DNA of 64,000 nucleotides from RYN-230 sp963837335. GTDB taxonomy: Bacteria > Actinomycetota > Actinomycetes > Streptosporangiales > Streptosporangiaceae. Where the stretch lies: NCBI GenBank assembly GCA_963837335.1, contig CAWINS010000015.1, positions 1 through 64,000 of the forward strand, given 5' to 3'. The translations under genes and the position numbers were made by a program. Positions within the stretch are counted from its first letter, which is position 1; every line of letters begins with the position of its first letter. The notes beneath the pieces were generated by a model. It had not been told where the DNA came from. It did no database searches and was given only the letters and a program-made list of their open reading frames with translations. Shown here in pieces: positions 1 through 12,012 of this stretch.

Positions 1-1
1 G

Positions 2-385
2 GCGTGGGCGATCACGTTGGCCCGGGCGGGGTATGGCGTGGCTTTGGTCTGTGCTCCGCAGGCGCTGATCAAGCTGACTGGGGATGCGGTTACCGGGCAG
101 CCGGCCGGGGCTGCTCAGCCACGGCCCAGCCGGCGGGCGTGCGGCGTGGCGCGGGTGCTGGGGGTCCGGCATCTGGTGCAGGCCGGGATTACTGCCGTGG
201 CCCTTCGCGCTGAGCCGGGGAATCCGGTGCCGCTGGGGCTGGGCGCGGCTGTTGATGTGCTGCACGCGAGCACGATGGTGGGGCTGGCTCTGGTGGACCG
301 GGGGGCGCGGCGGGTGGCGCTGGCCGATACGGGGATCGAGGTCTCGCTGGCGGCGGCGGGTGCCCTGAGCGCCGCGAAGCTCTAG
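2..385 (+). CDS. Small hydrophobic protein, 5' end outside window
   Basis: The frame is open from the first bases of the window and ends at a TAG at 383-385, so the start probably lies upstream; a TTG at 17 is the first candidate start inside the window. The 120-odd visible residues are rich in Ala, Val and Leu and hold weakly hydrophobic helices, including the stretch VLGVRHLVQAG and a second one around LHASTMVGLALVD. Short actinobacterial membrane proteins of unknown function have this composition, but I do not recognise a named family. It ends 28 bases before a strong terminator palindrome and faces csbD tail to tail. Confidence 0.5.
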   Translation, partial: AWAITLARAGYGVALVCAPQALIKLTGDAVTGQPAGAAQPRPSRRACGVARVLGVRHLVQAGITAVALRAEPGNPVPLGLGAAVDVLHASTMVGLALVDRGARRVALADTGIEVSLAAAGALSAAKL

Positions 386-413
386 CCCGCGGCGCGAGGT
401 GCCGGGCAGGGGA

Positions 414-443
414 AAGCCCGGGTCGGCCGGCCGACCCGGGCTT
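414..443. terminator. Perfect palindromic bidirectional terminator
   Basis: Two perfect 15-base arms (414-428 and 429-443) begin AAGCCCGGG and end CCCGGGCTT, so either strand can form a GC-rich stem preceded by A and followed by T. It lies between two convergent genes (stops at 385 and 494), the expected place for a shared terminator. Confidence 0.85.
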
Positions 444-493
444 GCTTTGCGCCGGGCACGTGGGCCCGGAGGGTCCTGCTTCTGGAAGGCGCT

Positions 494-667
494 CTACTTC
501 TTGAAGGCGTCCTTGACCTTTTCGCCAGCCTGCTTGAGGTTGCCCTTGGCCTGGTCGGTCTTACCCTCGGCTTCCATCTGCTCGTTGCCGATGGCCTTGC
601 CGGTCTCCTTCTTGGCCTTGCCCTTGATCTCGGTGACCTTGTTGGCCGCCTTATCCTCAGTCGCCAT
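494..667 (-). CDS. CsbD family general stress protein
   Basis: A 57-residue, highly charged Lys/Glu/Ala protein beginning MATEDKAANK. It carries the CsbD pattern of a small helical protein: KVTEIKGKAKKETGKA, then GNEQMEAEGKTDQAKGN, then KQAGEKVKDAF. The ATG at 667 is preferred over one six codons upstream because a GAGGAG ribosome-binding site sits 7 bases before it. In Bacillus, csbD belongs to the SigB general stress regulon; the biochemical role is unknown. It is a single gene with its own terminator and no obvious operon partner. Confidence 0.9.
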   Translation of the reverse strand: MATEDKAANKVTEIKGKAKKETGKAIGNEQMEAEGKTDQAKGNLKQAGEKVKDAFKK

Positions 668-783
668 GTTCTGGCTCCTCACCATGCTGGAGTTATCCCC
701 TATGAATCCCTGTACCTAGCCCCTGTCCGCAGCGGGAGGGCCTAAACACAGGGCCGCACCCGGCCTGGGGGCCAGCACGCACA

Positions 784-816
784 AAGGCGCCCGGCAGCAT
801 CGCTGCCGGGCGCCTT
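784..816 (-). terminator. Intrinsic terminator after rpoC
   Basis: Perfect 14-bp arms 784-797 and 803-816 with a 5-base loop; on the minus strand the stem is followed by TTTG. It lies about 55 bases after the rpoC stop, so it should end the rpoBC transcript. Confidence 0.85.
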
Positions 817-871
817 CGCGTGGTTACTCGTGCCCGTGGTGAGAGCCCCGTGGTACGAGCGGAGACCCGCC

Positions 872-4744
<3,873 letters not shown>

Positions 4745-4824
4745 GTGTGTTATCCCCTGGGGTAGTTCGGATGAGGCGCCCCTGGGCGGCCCGGACCGTC
4801 AGGCCCGGGCCGCCCAGCACGCTC

Positions 4825-7800
4825 TCACACCTCTTCAACGCTGCTCGGCTCGCGCCGGGACAGGTCGATACCGAGTTCTTCCGCTGCGCGGAAGACATCC
4901 TCATCGGTGTCTCGCATCTCGATGGCTGCGCCGTCACTGGACAGCACCTCGACGTTGAGGCACAGCGACTGCATTTCCTTGATCAGCACCTTGAACGATT
5001 CCGGGATACCGGGTTCCGGGATGTTCTCGCCCTTGACGATGGCCTCGTAGACCTTGACCCGGCCGAGCACGTCGTCGGACTTGATGGTGAGCAGTTCCTG
5101 CAGGGCGTAGGCGGCGCCGTAGGCCTCGAGGGCCCACACCTCCATCTCCCCGAACCGCTGGCCGCCGAACTGGGCCTTACCGCCCAGCGGCTGCTGCGTG
5201 ATCATCGAGTACGGGCCGGTGGACCGCGCGTGGATCTTGTCGTCCACGAGGTGGAGCAGCTTGAGGATGTAGATGTAGCCCACCGAGATGGGGTCCTTGA
5301 ACGGCTCCCCGGTGCGCCCGTCGAACAGCCGCGCCTTGCCGCTGCTGCCGACCATCCGCTCCCCGTCCCGGTTCGGCAGGGTGCTGCCGAGCAGGCCGGT
5401 GATCTCATTCTCGCTGGCCCCGTCGAACACCGGCGTGGCGACGGGCGTGCCCGCTTCCGCCTCGCCCGCGCTGACCGAGCGCAGCCGCTTCTTCCAGTCC
5501 TGGTCCTCGCCGTCGATCTCCCAGCCGGACTTGGCCACCCAGCCGAGGTGCGTTTCCAGCACCTGGCCGACGTTCATCCGGCCCGGGACGCCGAGCGGGT
5601 TCAGCACGATGTCCACCGCGGTCCCGTCGGGGAGGAACGGCATGTCCTCGATCGGCAGGATCTTGGCGATAACGCCCTTGTTCCCGTGGCGGCCGGCCAG
5701 CTTGTCGCCGTCGGTGATCTTCCGCTTCGCGGCCACGTACACGCGGACCAGCTCGTTCACGCCCGGCGGCAGCTCGTCGCCATCCTCCCGGGTGAACACG
5801 CGGACGCCGATCACCTTGCCGGACTCGCCGTGCGGCACCTTGAGCGAGGTGTCGCGGACTTCCCGCGCCTTCTCGCCGAAGATGGCCCGCAGCAGGCGCT
5901 CCTCCGGGGTCAGCTCGGTCTCGCCCTTGGGCGTGACCTTGCCGACCAGGATGTCGCCGGTGACGACCTCGGCCCCGATCCGGATGATGCCGCGGTCGTC
6001 CAGGTCCGCGAGCACTTCCTCGGAGACGTTCGGGATGTCCCGGGTGATCTCCTCCGGGCCCAGCTTGGTGTCCCGGGCGTCGACCTCGTGCTCCTCGATG
6101 TGAATCGAGGAGAGGACGTCGTCCTGGACCAGCCGCTGGGACAGGATGATCGCGTCTTCGTAGTTGTGGCCCTCCCAGGGCATGAACGCGACCAGCAGGT
6201 TCCTGCCGAGCGCCATCTCACCCTGGTCGGTGCACGGCCCGTCGGCGATGACCTGGCCGACCTCGATCCGCTGGCCCTCGGTGACGACCGGCTTCTGGTT
6301 GAAGCAGGTGCCCTGGTTGGACCGGCGGAACTTGGCCACCAGGTAGGTGTTCCTGGTCCCGTCGTCGTTGCCCACGGTCACGTAGTCCGCGCAGGACTCC
6401 TCGACCACGCCGGGCTTCTCCGCGACGATCACGTCCCCGGCGTCGGTCGCGGCACGGTACTCCATGCCGGTTCCGACCAGGGGCGCCTCGCTGCGCAGCA
6501 GGGGCACCGACTGGCGCTGCATGTTCGAGCCCATCAGGGCCCGGTTGGCGTCGTCGTGCTCGAGGAACGGGATCATGGCCGTGGCCACCGACACCATCTG
6601 GCGCGGCGACACGTCCATGTAGTCCACGTCGGCGGTGCCGATGAAGTCAACCTCGCCGCCCTTGCGGCGGACCAGGACGCGGCTCTCCTCGAACTCACCG
6701 TCGGGGCCCAGCGGCGTGTTGGCCTGGGCGATGACGTGCCGGTCCTCCTCGTCCGCGGTCAGGTAGTCGATCTGCCCGGTCACCCGGCCGCCCTTGACCT
6801 TGCGGTAGGGCGTCTCGACGAAGCCGAACGCGTTGACCCTCGCGTACGAGGCCAGCGAGCCGATCAGGCCGATGTTCGGGCCTTCTGGCGTCTCGATCGG
6901 GCACATCCGCCCGTAGTGCGACGGGTGCACGTCCCGGACCTCGAACCCGGCCCGCTCACGGGACAGACCGCCCGGGCCGAGCGCGGACAGGCGGCGCTTG
7001 TGCGTCAGCCCCGCCAGCGGGTTGGTCTGGTCCATGAACTGGGAGAGCTGGCTGGTGCCGAAGAACTCCTTGATCGCGGCGACCACCGGCCGGATGTTGA
7101 TCAGGGTCTGCGGCGTGATCGCCTCGACGTCCTGGGTCGTCATCCGCTCCCGGACCACCCGCTCCATCCGGGCCAGGCCCAGACGGACCTGGTTCTGGAT
7201 GAGCTCACCCACGGTGCGCAGGCGGCGGTTCCCGAAGTGGTCGATGTCGTCGGTCTCGATGGGGATGACGACGGACTCGCCGGTCTTCATCTCCTCCTCG
7301 CCGGCGTGCAGCCGGACCAGGTATTCGATGGTGGCGACGATGTCGTCCTCGGTCAGCGTGCCCTGCCGGATCGGCAGGCCCAGGCCGAGCTTCTTGTTGA
7401 TCTTGTACCGGCCAACCTTGGCGAGGTCATAACGCTTGGGGTTGAAGTACAGGTTCTCCAGCAGCGCCTGGGCGGACTCCCGGGTCGGGGGCTCGCCAGG
7501 ACGCAGCTTCCGGTAGATGTCCAGCAGGGCGTCATCCTGGCCGGTGGTGTGGTCCTTCTCCAGGGTGGCCCGCATCGACTCGTACTCGCCGAAGCGCTCC
7601 AGGATCTTGGCGTCGTCCCAGCCGAGCGCCTTGAGCAGAACGGTCACGCTCTGCTTGCGCTTGCGGTCGATGCGGACGCCGACCGAGTCCCGCTTGTCGA
7701 TCTCGAACTCGAGCCACGCGCCGCGGGACGGGATGACCTTGCAGCTGAAGATGTCCTTGTCGGACGTCTTGTCCACCTGGCGGTCGAAGTAGACGCCGGG

Positions 7801-8295
7801 CGAGCGGACGAGCTGCGACACCACGACACGCTCGGTGCCGTTGATGATGAACGTGCCCCGGGGCGACATGAGCGGGAAGTCACCCATGAAGACCGTCTGG
7901 CTCTTGATCTCGCCCGTGGAGTTGTTGATGAACTCGGCGGTGACGAACATGGGCGCCGAGTAGTGCATGTCCTTGTCTTTGCACTCCTCGACGGAGTACT
8001 TGGGCGGCTCGAACCGATGGTCACGGAACGAGAGGGACATGGTTCCCGTAAAGTCCTCGATCGGGCTGATCTCTTCGAAGATCTCCTCGAGACCGGACTG
8101 CTCCGGAACCTCCTTCACGCCCGCCTCGTGCGCTGCGTCTACCCGCGAACGCCAACGCTCGTTGCCCAGCAGCCAGTCAAACGAATCGGTCTGCAGGGCG
8201 AGGAGGTCGGGAACCTCAAGAGGTTCTTTGAACCGGGCAAAGGTAACGCGACGAGGGGCTGTACTGGCGGCCGAGACGCTGCGCGATGCTGCCAA
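4825..8295 (-). CDS. rpoB: DNA-directed RNA polymerase subunit beta
   Basis: Full-length beta subunit, 1156 residues. The rifampicin-binding cluster reads GTSQLSQFMDQTNPLAG followed by LTHKRRLSALGPGGL. The residues equivalent to E. coli D516, H526 and S531 (here D422, H432 and S437) are wild type, so the sequence predicts a rifampicin-sensitive enzyme. The C-terminal beta clamp region with GGKAQFGGQRFGEMEVWAL is intact. The gene has its own promoter upstream and is followed by rpoC. The ATG at 8295 gives an N-terminus (MAASRSVSAAS) like other actinomycete beta subunits. Confidence 0.99.
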   Translation of the reverse strand: MAASRSVSAASTAPRRVTFARFKEPLEVPDLLALQTDSFDWLLGNERWRSRVDAAHEAGVKEVPEQSGLEEIFEEISPIEDFTGTMSLSFRDHRFEPPKYSVEECKDKDMHYSAPMFVTAEFINNSTGEIKSQTVFMGDFPLMSPRGTFIINGTERVVVSQLVRSPGVYFDRQVDKTSDKDIFSCKVIPSRGAWLEFEIDKRDSVGVRIDRKRKQSVTVLLKALGWDDAKILERFGEYESMRATLEKDHTTGQDDALLDIYRKLRPGEPPTRESAQALLENLYFNPKRYDLAKVGRYKINKKLGLGLPIRQGTLTEDDIVATIEYLVRLHAGEEEMKTGESVVIPIETDDIDHFGNRRLRTVGELIQNQVRLGLARMERVVRERMTTQDVEAITPQTLINIRPVVAAIKEFFGTSQLSQFMDQTNPLAGLTHKRRLSALGPGGLSRERAGFEVRDVHPSHYGRMCPIETPEGPNIGLIGSLASYARVNAFGFVETPYRKVKGGRVTGQIDYLTADEEDRHVIAQANTPLGPDGEFEESRVLVRRKGGEVDFIGTADVDYMDVSPRQMVSVATAMIPFLEHDDANRALMGSNMQRQSVPLLRSEAPLVGTGMEYRAATDAGDVIVAEKPGVVEESCADYVTVGNDDGTRNTYLVAKFRRSNQGTCFNQKPVVTEGQRIEVGQVIADGPCTDQGEMALGRNLLVAFMPWEGHNYEDAIILSQRLVQDDVLSSIHIEEHEVDARDTKLGPEEITRDIPNVSEEVLADLDDRGIIRIGAEVVTGDILVGKVTPKGETELTPEERLLRAIFGEKAREVRDTSLKVPHGESGKVIGVRVFTREDGDELPPGVNELVRVYVAAKRKITDGDKLAGRHGNKGVIAKILPIEDMPFLPDGTAVDIVLNPLGVPGRMNVGQVLETHLGWVAKSGWEIDGEDQDWKKRLRSVSAGEAEAGTPVATPVFDGASENEITGLLGSTLPNRDGERMVGSSGKARLFDGRTGEPFKDPISVGYIYILKLLHLVDDKIHARSTGPYSMITQQPLGGKAQFGGQRFGEMEVWALEAYGAAYALQELLTIKSDDVLGRVKVYEAIVKGENIPEPGIPESFKVLIKEMQSLCLNVEVLSSDGAAIEMRDTDEDVFRAAEELGIDLSRREPSSVEEV

Positions 8296-8408
8296 CAGGG
8301 GTCCTTCCGAGCTTGTGGCCGACTACTCACCGCACGCACGCGAAACGCCCTGCGGCGACGCCGCGAGGGTTCGAGGATGCCGAGGACGTAAGAGTGCAGC
8401 GCAAATTG

Positions 8409-8440
8409 GCAGTGTAGCCTACAGCTACACTGCTCGTCAA
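8409..8440 (-). promoter_or_regulatory. rpoB promoter overlapped by a perfect 10-bp palindrome
   Basis: On the minus strand a -35 hexamer TTGACG (8440-8435) is followed after 18 bases by TACACT (8416-8411), a good housekeeping sigma promoter about 110 bases before the rpoB start. A perfect inverted repeat, GCAGTGTAGC / GCTACACTGC (8409-8418 and 8424-8433, 5-base loop), covers the whole -10 box and half of the spacer. This is where a repressor would bind, though the symmetry could be fortuitous. Confidence 0.6.
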
Positions 8441-8734
8441 CTGTATCTAACTCTGATGTTCACGGTTGCTCCGCAGCATGGCTCGTCCAAGGCAAAACGT
8501 CAAGTCCGAGCCGCATGGTCTCGTCACATCGGCGACGTGACGAAGGCCACATTGGGTTATGCGTGTGAGTATCTCTACTAACGGGTAAGCCTAGCAGTTC
8601 TATTCCAGGCGTCTGCCCTGATCACTGAGCACCCCGCTGACCGGCGCCGGAACCGGGGCCGGGACCGGGCCGGGACCAGGGGCGCCGACGGAAACCGGGC
8701 CCGGCGGGATTTCTGCACCTGGTGCCTTTTCGGT

Positions 8735-8855
8735 GCCGCCGGCGGCGGTGCGACGGCCGCGGTCTCAGTGGTGAGTCAGTGGTGATCCGGTGGTGAGGGT
8801 GCTGCCGGCGGCGGTGCGACGGCCGCGGTCTCAGTGGTGATCCGGCGGTGAGGGT
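8735..8855. repeat. Imperfect 66/55-bp tandem duplication in the rplL-rpoB gap
   Basis: The block starting at 8735 recurs at 8801, with only a few substitutions and an 11-base gap in the second copy. Both copies contain the same GGTGCGACGGCCGCGGTCTC core. The whole 8296-8963 interval shows no credible gene; it holds the rpoB promoter and leader, this duplication and the rplL terminator hairpins. Confidence 0.75.
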
Positions 8856-8908
8856 GCCGCCGGCGGCACCCGGCCCGCCACGCGGCGGGCCGGACCCGGA
8901 CACGCGCA

Positions 8909-8941
8909 GGGCCGGGCCGCGCACCTCGCGCGGCCCGGCCC
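8909..8941 (-). terminator. Terminator hairpin after rplL
   Basis: Perfect 14-bp GC-only arms 8909-8922 and 8928-8941 with a 5-base loop begin 22 bases beyond the rplL stop. A second perfect 8-bp hairpin follows at 8872-8891. There is no T tract, which is common for actinobacterial terminators. It separates the rplJL transcript from rpoBC. Confidence 0.75.
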
Positions 8942-8963
8942 AGCGGCCGGCGTCCCGAGATCG

Positions 8964-9353
8964 TTACTTGACGGTGACCGTGGCGCCAGCGCCCTCCAGG
9001 GCGGCCTTGCCCTTCTCCGCGGCCTCCTTGTTGACGTGCTCCAGGACCGTCTTCGGAGCGCCGTCCACCAGGTCCTTGGCCTCCTTCAGGCCCAGGCTGG
9101 TCAGGGTGCGGACTTCCTTGATGACCTGGATCTTCTTGTCGCCCGCGGCCTCGAGGATGACGTCGAACTCGTCCTTCTCCTCGGGTGCCTCGGCGACGGC
9201 GCCGCCGCCACCCGGGGCCGCGGCAGCCACCGCCACCGGGGCAGCGGCCTTCACGTCGAAGGTGTCCTCGAACTGCTTCACGAAGTCGGACAGCTCGAGC
9301 AGCGTCATCTCCTTGAACGCGTCGAGCAGGTCGTCGGTGCTGATCTTCGCCAT
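8964..9353 (-). CDS. rplL: 50S ribosomal protein L7/L12
   Basis: A 129-residue stalk protein starting MAKISTDDLLDAFKEMTLLEL. The N-terminal dimerisation domain is followed by an Ala/Gly/Pro hinge (residues about 40-60). The C-terminal factor-binding domain contains KKIQVIKEVRTLTSLGLKEA and VDGAPKTV. Multiple copies bind L10 on the 50S stalk and recruit translation GTPases. The frame is open further upstream, but the ATG at 9353 with GGAAG just before it gives the canonical start. It follows rplJ by 76 bases and should be co-translated with it. Confidence 0.98.
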   Translation of the reverse strand: MAKISTDDLLDAFKEMTLLELSDFVKQFEDTFDVKAAAPVAVAAAAPGGGGAVAEAPEEKDEFDVILEAAGDKKIQVIKEVRTLTSLGLKEAKDLVDGAPKTVLEHVNKEAAEKGKAALEGAGATVTVK

Positions 9354-9429
9354 GGATGCTTCCTTCTCTTCCTGATACTTGCTTTGCCCGCTGGCCGCTA
9401 CGGTGACCAGCTGCGCTTGGTCTGGTTGC

Positions 9430-10128
9430 TTACTCGCTGGCGGCGTCGGCCGCCGGGGCCTCCGCTGCCGGGGTCTCCGCTGCGGCGGCGTCCCCTGCTG
9501 GGGCGTCCCGCTGCTCGCGGGCGTCCGCTGCCGGGGCGTCCGGTGCCGCGGCGTCCGCTGCCGGTGCGTCCGGTGCCGCGGCGTCCGCGGCTGGCGCGTC
9601 CGCGCCACCCTCGGCCTCCCGCTTGGCCCGCAACGCCTCAGCCAGCTGGGCCACCTGCGTCGGCAGCGCGTTGAACACGGCGGCGGCCTTGGCCATGGAC
9701 GCCTTCATGTCCCCGGCCAGCTTGGCCAGCAGCACCTCGCGCGGCTCGAGATCGGCGATCCGCTCGATCTCGGCCGGGCTGATCGCCTTGCCGTCGAGGA
9801 TCCCGCCCTTGATCACGAGCAGCGGGTTGTTCCGGGAGAAGTCGCGCAGCCCCTTGGCCGCCTCGACCACGTCCCCCTTCACGAAGGCGATCGCGGACGG
9901 GCCACTCAGCAGGGCGTCGAACTCACTGGCCAGGCCCGCGTCCGAGGCGGCCCGCCTGGTCAGCGTGTTCTTCACCACCTGGTACGTGGTGCCGCCCCCG
10001 AGGGCCGCGCGCAGGTCCGCGAGCTGGCTCACGGTCAGGCCGCGGTACTCGGTCAGCACCGCACCATCCGAGGTCTGGAAACGCTCGGTGAGCTCGGCGA
10101 CCGCGCTCACCTTGTCCTCCCTCGCCAT
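9430..10128 (-). CDS. rplJ: 50S ribosomal protein L10 with long Ala/Asp/Pro tail
   Basis: L10, the base of the ribosomal stalk, 232 residues from MAREDKVSAVAELTERF. The RNA-binding domain (TEYRGLTVSQLADLRAAL, VVKNTLTRRAA) and the C-terminal helix that binds L7/L12 dimers are intact. After KREAEGG the protein continues for about 50 residues of repeated APDAPAADA-type sequence, making it longer than the roughly 175 residues common in the family. The start at 10128 follows AAAGGAGG. A structured leader with L10-binding features precedes it, consistent with autogenous control. Confidence 0.97.
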   Translation of the reverse strand: MAREDKVSAVAELTERFQTSDGAVLTEYRGLTVSQLADLRAALGGGTTYQVVKNTLTRRAASDAGLASEFDALLSGPSAIAFVKGDVVEAAKGLRDFSRNNPLLVIKGGILDGKAISPAEIERIADLEPREVLLAKLAGDMKASMAKAAAVFNALPTQVAQLAEALRAKREAEGGADAPAADAAAPDAPAADAAAPDAPAADAREQRDAPAGDAAAAETPAAEAPAADAASE

Positions 10129-10396
10129 GGGCCTCCTTTCCTGATCCGGGACGGCCTGCGAGGGCCGTCCTGGCTTTGTAGGCGCCGGTAAGGGAGCAGC
10201 GGACATGCGAAACGCCCCAGCGCGAAGGCACCAGGGCGTGGACACCGGCCCGCCCGGAGGGGCTGGCCACGGTGATTCAGCTCGGACGCCTGCGCGGGCC
10301 GCCCGCTGACGCGGGTCCTTCGGCCGTCCCCTGATCCCGGAGCCCTTAACGAGCAGAGCCTGGGCAGGCGACGACAACCGACGGTCTTTGGCTTCC
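10129..10396 (-). promoter_or_regulatory. L10 leader of rplJL mRNA (autoregulatory)
   Basis: The untranslated leader starts with GCCAAAGACCG (10392-10382), similar to the conserved element of L10 leaders, and contains several stems. One uses CGCCC/GGGCG arms around 10210-10240 with an inner GTGC-CTTC-GCGC hairpin. The last is an 8-bp perfect stem at 10149-10170, directly upstream of the AAAGGAGG ribosome-binding site. In known L10 leaders, free L10(L12)4 binds a kink-turn and lowers rplJL expression. The element is called from position and short motif, not from a covariance search. Confidence 0.65.
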
Positions 10397-10401
10397 CGAA
10401 C

Positions 10402-10430
10402 ACTGTAGGGGCAATACAGAACATCGCCAA
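10402..10430 (-). promoter_or_regulatory. rplJL promoter
   Basis: On the minus strand TTGGCG (10430-10425) and TACAGT (10407-10402) are 17 bases apart. The promoter lies between the rplKA terminator and the L10 leader, as expected if rplJL has its own transcript. Confidence 0.7.
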
Positions 10431-10480
10431 ATCAGGCCTCCTCCGCGGGCGGCCTTACGGCGCGAGGCGGGAGGGATGAC

Positions 10481-10525
10481 CGCGCCCGGCCGGTTTTCGT
10501 TGCGGAGAAAACCGGGCCGGGCGCG
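10481..10525 (-). terminator. Terminator after rplA
   Basis: Long hairpin with arms 10481-10498 and 10507-10525, matching over 18 bases with one bulged base and ending in TTTTC/GAAAA near an 8-base loop. It lies 49 bases after the rplA stop and before the rplJ promoter. Confidence 0.85.
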
Positions 10526-10573
10526 AACGGAAAGCCGGGAGCTAGTCAGCCACCGTGTCCTACGGGACCCGCG

Positions 10574-11296
10574 CTAGGCGGAAGCGGGCTCCAGCTCCTC
10601 CGAAAGCCCGCGGGTCTTCGCCGGGTCGACCAGGATGGCAGGCCCCATGCTGGTGGTCATGGCCACCTTCTTGAGGTACTTCCCCTTGGCGGCGGACGGC
10701 TTGAGCCGGAGCACCTCGTCCAGCGCGGCCGCGTAGTTCTCCACCAGCGCGGTGGGGGTGAACGAGGCCTTGCCGATCACGAAGTGCAGGTTGCCGTGCC
10801 GGTCCACCCGGAACTCGATCTTCCCGCCCTTGATCTCGGTGACGGCCTTGGCCACGTCCGTGGTGACCGTGCCGGTCTTGGGGTTGGGCATCAGGCCGCG
10901 CGGGCCGAGCACCCGGCCCAGCCGGCCGACCTTGCCCATCAGGTCCGGGGTGGCGACCACGGCGTCGAAGTCCAGGAACCCGCCCTGGATGCGCTCGATC
11001 AGGTCGTCGGAGCCCACGTAGTCGGCGCCCGCGGCCTCCGCCGCCGCGGCCCGGTCGCCGGTCGCGAAGACCAGCACGCGGGCCGTCTTGCCGGTGCCGT
11101 TGGGCAGGTTGACCGTGCCGCGGACCATCTGGTCCGCCTTGCGCGGGTCCACGCCGAGCCGCAGGGCGACCTCGACGGTGGGGTCGAACTTGGTGGTGAC
11201 CGTCTCCTTGGCCAGGGCGATCGCCTCGACCGGGGTGTACAGCCGGTCCGGGTCGATCTTCTCGGCGGCCTGACGGTAGGCCTTGCTGCGCTTCAT
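10574..11296 (-). CDS. rplA: 50S ribosomal protein L1
   Basis: L1, 240 residues from MKRSKAYRQAAEKID, which binds 23S rRNA at the L1 stalk and helps release deacylated tRNA. Conserved stretches include VEVALRLGVDPRKADQMVRG, the LGPRGLMPNPKTGTVT signature and a C-terminal MTTSMGPAILVDP. The ATG at 11296 has AAGGAG 6 bases upstream. Further upstream codons in frame are not L1-like. It follows rplK after a 214-base gap holding two hairpins. Confidence 0.98.
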   Translation of the reverse strand: MKRSKAYRQAAEKIDPDRLYTPVEAIALAKETVTTKFDPTVEVALRLGVDPRKADQMVRGTVNLPNGTGKTARVLVFATGDRAAAAEAAGADYVGSDDLIERIQGGFLDFDAVVATPDLMGKVGRLGRVLGPRGLMPNPKTGTVTTDVAKAVTEIKGGKIEFRVDRHGNLHFVIGKASFTPTALVENYAAALDEVLRLKPSAAKGKYLKKVAMTTSMGPAILVDPAKTRGLSEELEPASA

Positions 11297-11446
11297 GTCG
11301 TTCTCCTTGATTCTGTTACGGAGGTCGTGGTCGTCGGGCCAGCGCCTGGCCCTGCCACTGGTACCGGTTCCGTCCGCGGCTGCGGGCCGCCGACCGAACC
11401 GCTTGTTCTGCAACGAAAACCACCGGGCGGTTATGCCACCGCCCAG

Positions 11447-11470
11447 GCCGGCGCCCGGGGGCGCCGGCCG
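11447..11470 (-). terminator. GC hairpin between rplK and rplA
   Basis: Perfect 11-bp arms 11447-11457 and 11460-11470 with a 2-base centre. On the transcript it is followed by a second perfect 7-bp stem (GGGCGGT ... ACCGCCC, about 11425-11445). It may attenuate transcription into rplA or form part of an L1 target; no separate rplA promoter was clear. Confidence 0.5.
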
Positions 11471-11510
11471 GTGCGAGGTTCAGCCACGAGCGGGTCTGAC
11501 CACGGCGGGT

Positions 11511-11945
11511 TCAGCCGCTGACGGTGAGGCCCATCGACCGGGCGGTGCCCGCGATGATCTTCTCGGCGGCCTCGATCGAGGTCGCGTTGAGGTCGGGCAT
11601 CTTGGTCTGCGCGATCTCGCGGACCTGCGCCGCGGTAACCGAGCCCACCTTCGTGGTGAGCGGCTCGCCGCTGCCCTTGGCCACGCCCGCGGCCTTCTTG
11701 AGCAGCTCGGCGGCGGGCGGGGTCTTGGTCACGAACGAGAACGAGCGGTCCTCGTAAATCGTGATCTCGACCGGGATGACGTTGCCGCGCTGCGACTCGG
11801 TGGCCGCGTTGTACTGACGGCAGAAGTCCATGATGTTGACGCCGTGCGGGCCGAGCGCGGTACCGACCGGCGGGGCCGGGGTGGCCGCGCCCGCCTGCAG
11901 CTGCACCTTCACGACGGCAGCGATCTTCTTCTTCCTGGGAGCCAT
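11511..11945 (-). CDS. rplK: 50S ribosomal protein L11
   Basis: L11, 144 residues from MAPRKKKIAAVVKVQLQAG. The proline-rich N-terminal domain (PAPPVGTALGPHGVNIMDFC) and the rRNA-binding C-terminal domain ending SMGLTVSG are complete. Together with 23S rRNA it forms the GTPase-associated centre targeted by thiostrepton. It follows nusG by only 67 bases and is probably co-transcribed with it. Confidence 0.98.
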   Translation of the reverse strand: MAPRKKKIAAVVKVQLQAGAATPAPPVGTALGPHGVNIMDFCRQYNAATESQRGNVIPVEITIYEDRSFSFVTKTPPAAELLKKAAGVAKGSGEPLTTKVGSVTAAQVREIAQTKMPDLNATSIEAAEKIIAGTARSMGLTVSG

Positions 11946-12012
11946 TTCCTGCGGTTCCTTTTCCTGCTGGAGCGGATCAGTCCGGCCTGGTCAGACCTAA
12001 GGGCTAGGGGCC

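Noticed and set aside
8735..8855. CRISPR array
   Set aside because: Only two diverged copies with no regular unique spacers and no cas genes; the same holds for the other tandem repeats in the window.
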